Shown piece by piece: positions 18,901 through 20,862 of a stretch of 20,862 nt of DNA. Source of the DNA: Parachlorella kessleri (lineage: Eukaryota; Chlorophyta; Trebouxiophyceae; Chlorellales; Chlorellaceae). The stretch lies in NCBI GenBank assembly GCA_001598975.1, contig BBXU01000344.1, forward strand, positions 1 to 20,862, in the 5' to 3' direction. Both the position numbers and the translations under genes were made by a program. The notes beneath the pieces are model-generated. The model had not been told where the DNA came from. It saw only the letters and a program-made list of their open reading frames with translations, and did not search any database. Numbering within the stretch: the first letter of the stretch is position 1; each line of letters starts with the position of its first letter.

Positions 18901-20442
18901 TTCCCTGGTTCCGTGTGGTATATGCGCGCACCGACCTAGCTGCACACTCTCCCTTCACTCGTCTTACTACCGGCTCGCGCGGGCGCATATCCACCTAACA
19001 CAGACGCATTGTCAACCCCTCGCAGGCGGCTGGTCCCCCTGGTTTGGCGCCACCCTGGCCTCTCCCACTGACGCCACCCAGGGCCAGACCTGCCCCTGCG
19101 GCACCTGGGTCACCCAGTGGCGCGTGTGGCAGGCGGTGGGCAAGGTGACCCTGGTGGGGGACAAGGACCCCCTCAATGGCATCGTGGCGGTCTGCTCCAA
19201 TGGGGCGGTCTTGGATGTGAGTGCCAGCCAGCACCTGGGGGGTTCTGGGGCTTGGTGGGTGTGAGTGGTGTGGCAGGGATGGCGGTGTGGATGTTGCCGC
19301 CCATTGGACAGCTTTGTGGTGGCAGGCTTCAAATGCCTCGAGCTGGAGCAATTGCTTGTTGGGAATCCAGGGATTGTGTGAGCACCTAGGGATCCGTTGG
19401 CCCTGCAGTGGATGTGATACTTGGTCAACATGTAGCAGTGGTTGCTCTCTCTGTCTTGTGGGAGGTGTGAGTCTGTCAATGGGGTCCTCGTGTCTGTAGG
19501 TGTAAGATTGCTAGATCACTTTTTCTGACCCTTTTTGGATGGCTGGCACTCACCTTCACGAACAAGAATTTTAGGTCGCCTCGGCTTGCTTTAGCCGGGA
19601 GCTGCAGTGCATGCTGCGAGCCAAGTGGGGCCAGATGTACCAACCTGACTAGCCTGGTCATTCAGACCAGAGCAGGCTGCTGTATACCAGACCTGACCTT
19701 TTGCTGCTGGCTGCCCTTTGTTGGCCAGGTGCTCCCAGGGCTAAGTGGTCCTGGCACGGCTATTGGGTCCCCCACCGGCTTCCAGGGAGTCAGCGGCAAG
19801 TTTGGCAGGTTGGTAAAGGTTCAAAGCCAGCTGTGTGTGTTTGTGTGTGTGTCAAAACGGGGCTGGGGGGCGGGCCTGGTGCTAGAAGCGGGTGGCAGAG
19901 ATTGCTAACCTCTATGGGTGGTATCTGCGAATGGACAACTTTCTGTGATGGGAAAGCTGGTAAGTGGTGGCGCATGATCTTCTTTCTCACAGTTCCCTAC
20001 CTATGCCTCAGATGAGCCCCACGTGCGTCTTTGCAGGTTCCTGGACTCTATGTATGGCTTGGGCGGGACTGGGCCTACGGATTACTCATTCGCCTGCCAG
20101 GCCGGCAACAGGGTTCTGGGATTCCAGGTGCGCAGTGCACCAGGTGGTTGGTCTGGCACAGCATGGCTTGGGGAGGGAAGCATGAGGAAGGGTTTCCTGG
20201 TTTCTTCCCTCGCACGGCTGCGCTGCTGTCATGGTCGCTCGTGGCGCACAAAGAAGCTGCAAGCCTTCTTTCGTTCTCGCATTGCCCGGCCAGCGGGGTA
20301 ATGCCCAGTCCTTACGCCAAGAACTGGCTCTGATGTGCTGTGGTGATGCTTGCAGGTGGTGACAGAGGCGGCCGCGGGGGCAGCAGTAGCAAAGAGGGTA
20401 CGGGTTTTCTGCGGTAGTACCACTACCTGCCCAGGCACGTAG
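15913..20442 (+). CDS. Membrane-anchored proline-rich stalk protein with jacalin-like lectin head
   Basis: Seven exons (15913-16909, 17231-17771, 18155-18780, 19026-19216, 19729-19808, 20037-20127, 20356-20442) join in matching phases to 870 residues. Residues 1-310 are low-complexity, rich in Ala, Gln, Pro and Ser, with no N-terminal signal peptide. Residues 311-331 (AWLVGWVLLALLVAMAANLAV) form one transmembrane segment preceded by RVPRAWRRPE, suggesting a type II signal anchor. Residues 347-721 are a Pro-rich stalk with SPPPP and PSP motifs, as in hydroxyproline-rich wall glycoproteins. Residues 722-866 form a Gly-rich head with paired Cys (CPCGTW, AVCSNG, FACQAG, VFCGS) and the pattern GKVTLVG..NGIVAVCSNGAVL...FQGVSGKFGRFLDSMYGLGG, resembling jacalin-type beta-prism lectins. 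The start follows an in-frame TAG and has A at -3 and G at +4. Surface carbohydrate binding is inferred. The last exon is the least certain. Confidence 0.8.
16843..16905 (+). other. Transmembrane segment of the stalk-lectin protein
   Basis: Codons 311-331 encode 21 residues with no charge, bounded by RRPE before and GVTNRGR after. This is the only hydrophobic stretch of membrane-spanning length in the protein. Intron 1 interrupts the gene immediately after it, so the membrane anchor and the extracellular stalk lie on separate exons. Confidence 0.8.
17231..18780 (+). other. Hydroxyproline-rich type stalk (exons 2 and 3)
   Basis: Exon 2 and exon 3 encode long Pro runs broken by Ser, Arg and Leu. 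Exon 2 contains seven consecutive Gln. Exon 3 has internal duplications: RPPPRAVLSPPPPP occurs twice (about 18535-18630) and LPKPSPRLPP-type units recur (about 18640-18740). SP and SPPPP motifs are classic sites for proline hydroxylation and arabinosylation in algal and plant walls. The basic residues (RR, PR) between Pro blocks are more frequent than in typical pherophorin linkers. Confidence 0.75.
17790..17891 (+). repeat. Perfect 51-bp tandem duplication in intron 2 of the stalk-lectin gene
   Basis: Two identical 51-base units (17790-17840 and 17841-17891) begin GCCTGTGACAATGG and end CGTGTGTCCCAT. They start 18 bases after the splice donor. The perfect identity points to a recent duplication. 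Confidence 0.95.
19026..20439 (+). other. Jacalin-like lectin head (exons 4-7)
   Basis: Four small exons encode about 148 residues. Features are GGW at the start, CPCGTWVTQW, a strand pair VTLVGD/NGIVAVCSNGAV, a Gly-rich loop, FQGVSGKFGRFLDSMYG and the closing GNRVLGFQV...RVRVFCG. The order of strand, Gly/Asp turn and strand fits jacalin-type folds that are common in algal surface proteins. Family membership is by pattern recognition only and needs a profile search. Confidence 0.55.
19831..19852 (+). repeat. GT microsatellite in intron 5 of the stalk-lectin gene
   Basis: An interrupted (TG)n run just downstream of the exon 5 donor. Confidence 0.8.
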
Positions 20443-20862
20443 CCAGCTGGCAGGCCGAGGGCCTGGCGGCGCTGATGAAAGTGAGGCACATCGCAGGGCG
20501 AGCTGCAGTGTGGCGGCAGGGAGTCTCTGTCAGTGCCTAAACGGAGGTACGTGGTGGGAGAGGGTTCCGAGGGACGGTGCTGCATAACCCCACCAAGCGG
20601 AGCAAAAACAATTGACTAGGTGCTTGACCAGGAGAGCGGGCAGCGCAAGGTCTGGGAAGCCACCCCTGATGGGTGGTAGTAGTACACTGGTGGACCGGAC
20701 TTAACAGACGTAGCGGAAATGAGCAGTGTTGAGGGCGAGTGGGAGGGGAGTGACAGACTTGTCGACAAACCTGAACCGCGTTGTTTACAGTCAACTTGCT
20801 GCCAAGCCTGTTCTGGGCCTGCACATTGCAGTCCAGTATTCATTTGGATATTGCTTTTAGCA
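20443..20862 (+). other. 3' flank of the stalk-lectin gene
   Basis: No gene is supported. No TGTAA polyadenylation signal was found on the plus strand here, so the 3' untranslated region probably runs past the window edge, or further coding exons follow if the final exon is spliced differently (a GTACGG and a GTAGTA donor-like site lie within exon 7). Confidence 0.4.

Overview
The window looks like nuclear DNA from a green alga, most likely a chlorophycean of the Chlamydomonadales type. I cannot name the species. The evidence is: GC-rich genes split by many short introns, with acceptors almost always ending in TGCAG; a proline-rich cell-wall type protein; proteins ending in a RAP domain next to helical repeats, as in algal organelle RNA factors; a citrate synthase of the plant peroxisomal type; and candidate TGTAA polyadenylation signals. 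All gene models were spliced by hand from the sequence.

Layout from left to right. Positions 1-1013 hold the edge of an unidentified minus-strand gene, with one convincing splice donor at 355 and an intron containing a dispersed repeat. Positions 1100-1750 are low-complexity sequence and the 3' flank of the next gene. Positions 1752-3954 (copy A) and 6300-8568 (copy B) are two minus-strand paralogues of a helical-repeat (OPR-like) plus RAP-domain protein. They share exon structure and splice phases. Copy A carries two 1-base deletions and copy B carries two in-frame TAG codons, so neither reads through intact. Between them (3955-6299) are a CTG repeat, a 112-120 bp duplication and a degenerate tandem array. 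Positions 8569-10510 hold at most a candidate 5' exon for copy B.

Positions 10511-15378 (minus) hold a complete 12-exon citrate synthase of 508 residues. It has an N-terminal PTS2 peroxisome signal, the catalytic His/His/Asp residues and one GC-AG intron. A 534-base spacer separates it from a divergent plus-strand gene at 15913-20442. That gene has seven exons and 870 residues. It encodes a protein with a long low-complexity N-terminus, one transmembrane segment, about 375 residues of proline-rich (probably hydroxyproline-rich) stalk and a cysteine-containing C-terminal domain resembling jacalin-type lectins. I read it as a membrane-anchored wall protein with a carbohydrate-binding head.

The genes do not form a pathway. 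Citrate synthase serves the glyoxylate cycle or fatty-acid breakdown in peroxisomes. The RAP genes would have acted on chloroplast or mitochondrial RNA. The stalk-lectin protein would act at the cell surface. The most interesting points are the unusual architecture of the stalk-lectin protein, the pair of RAP copies decaying through different lesions, and a 37-bp near-perfect palindrome in an intron of copy A only.
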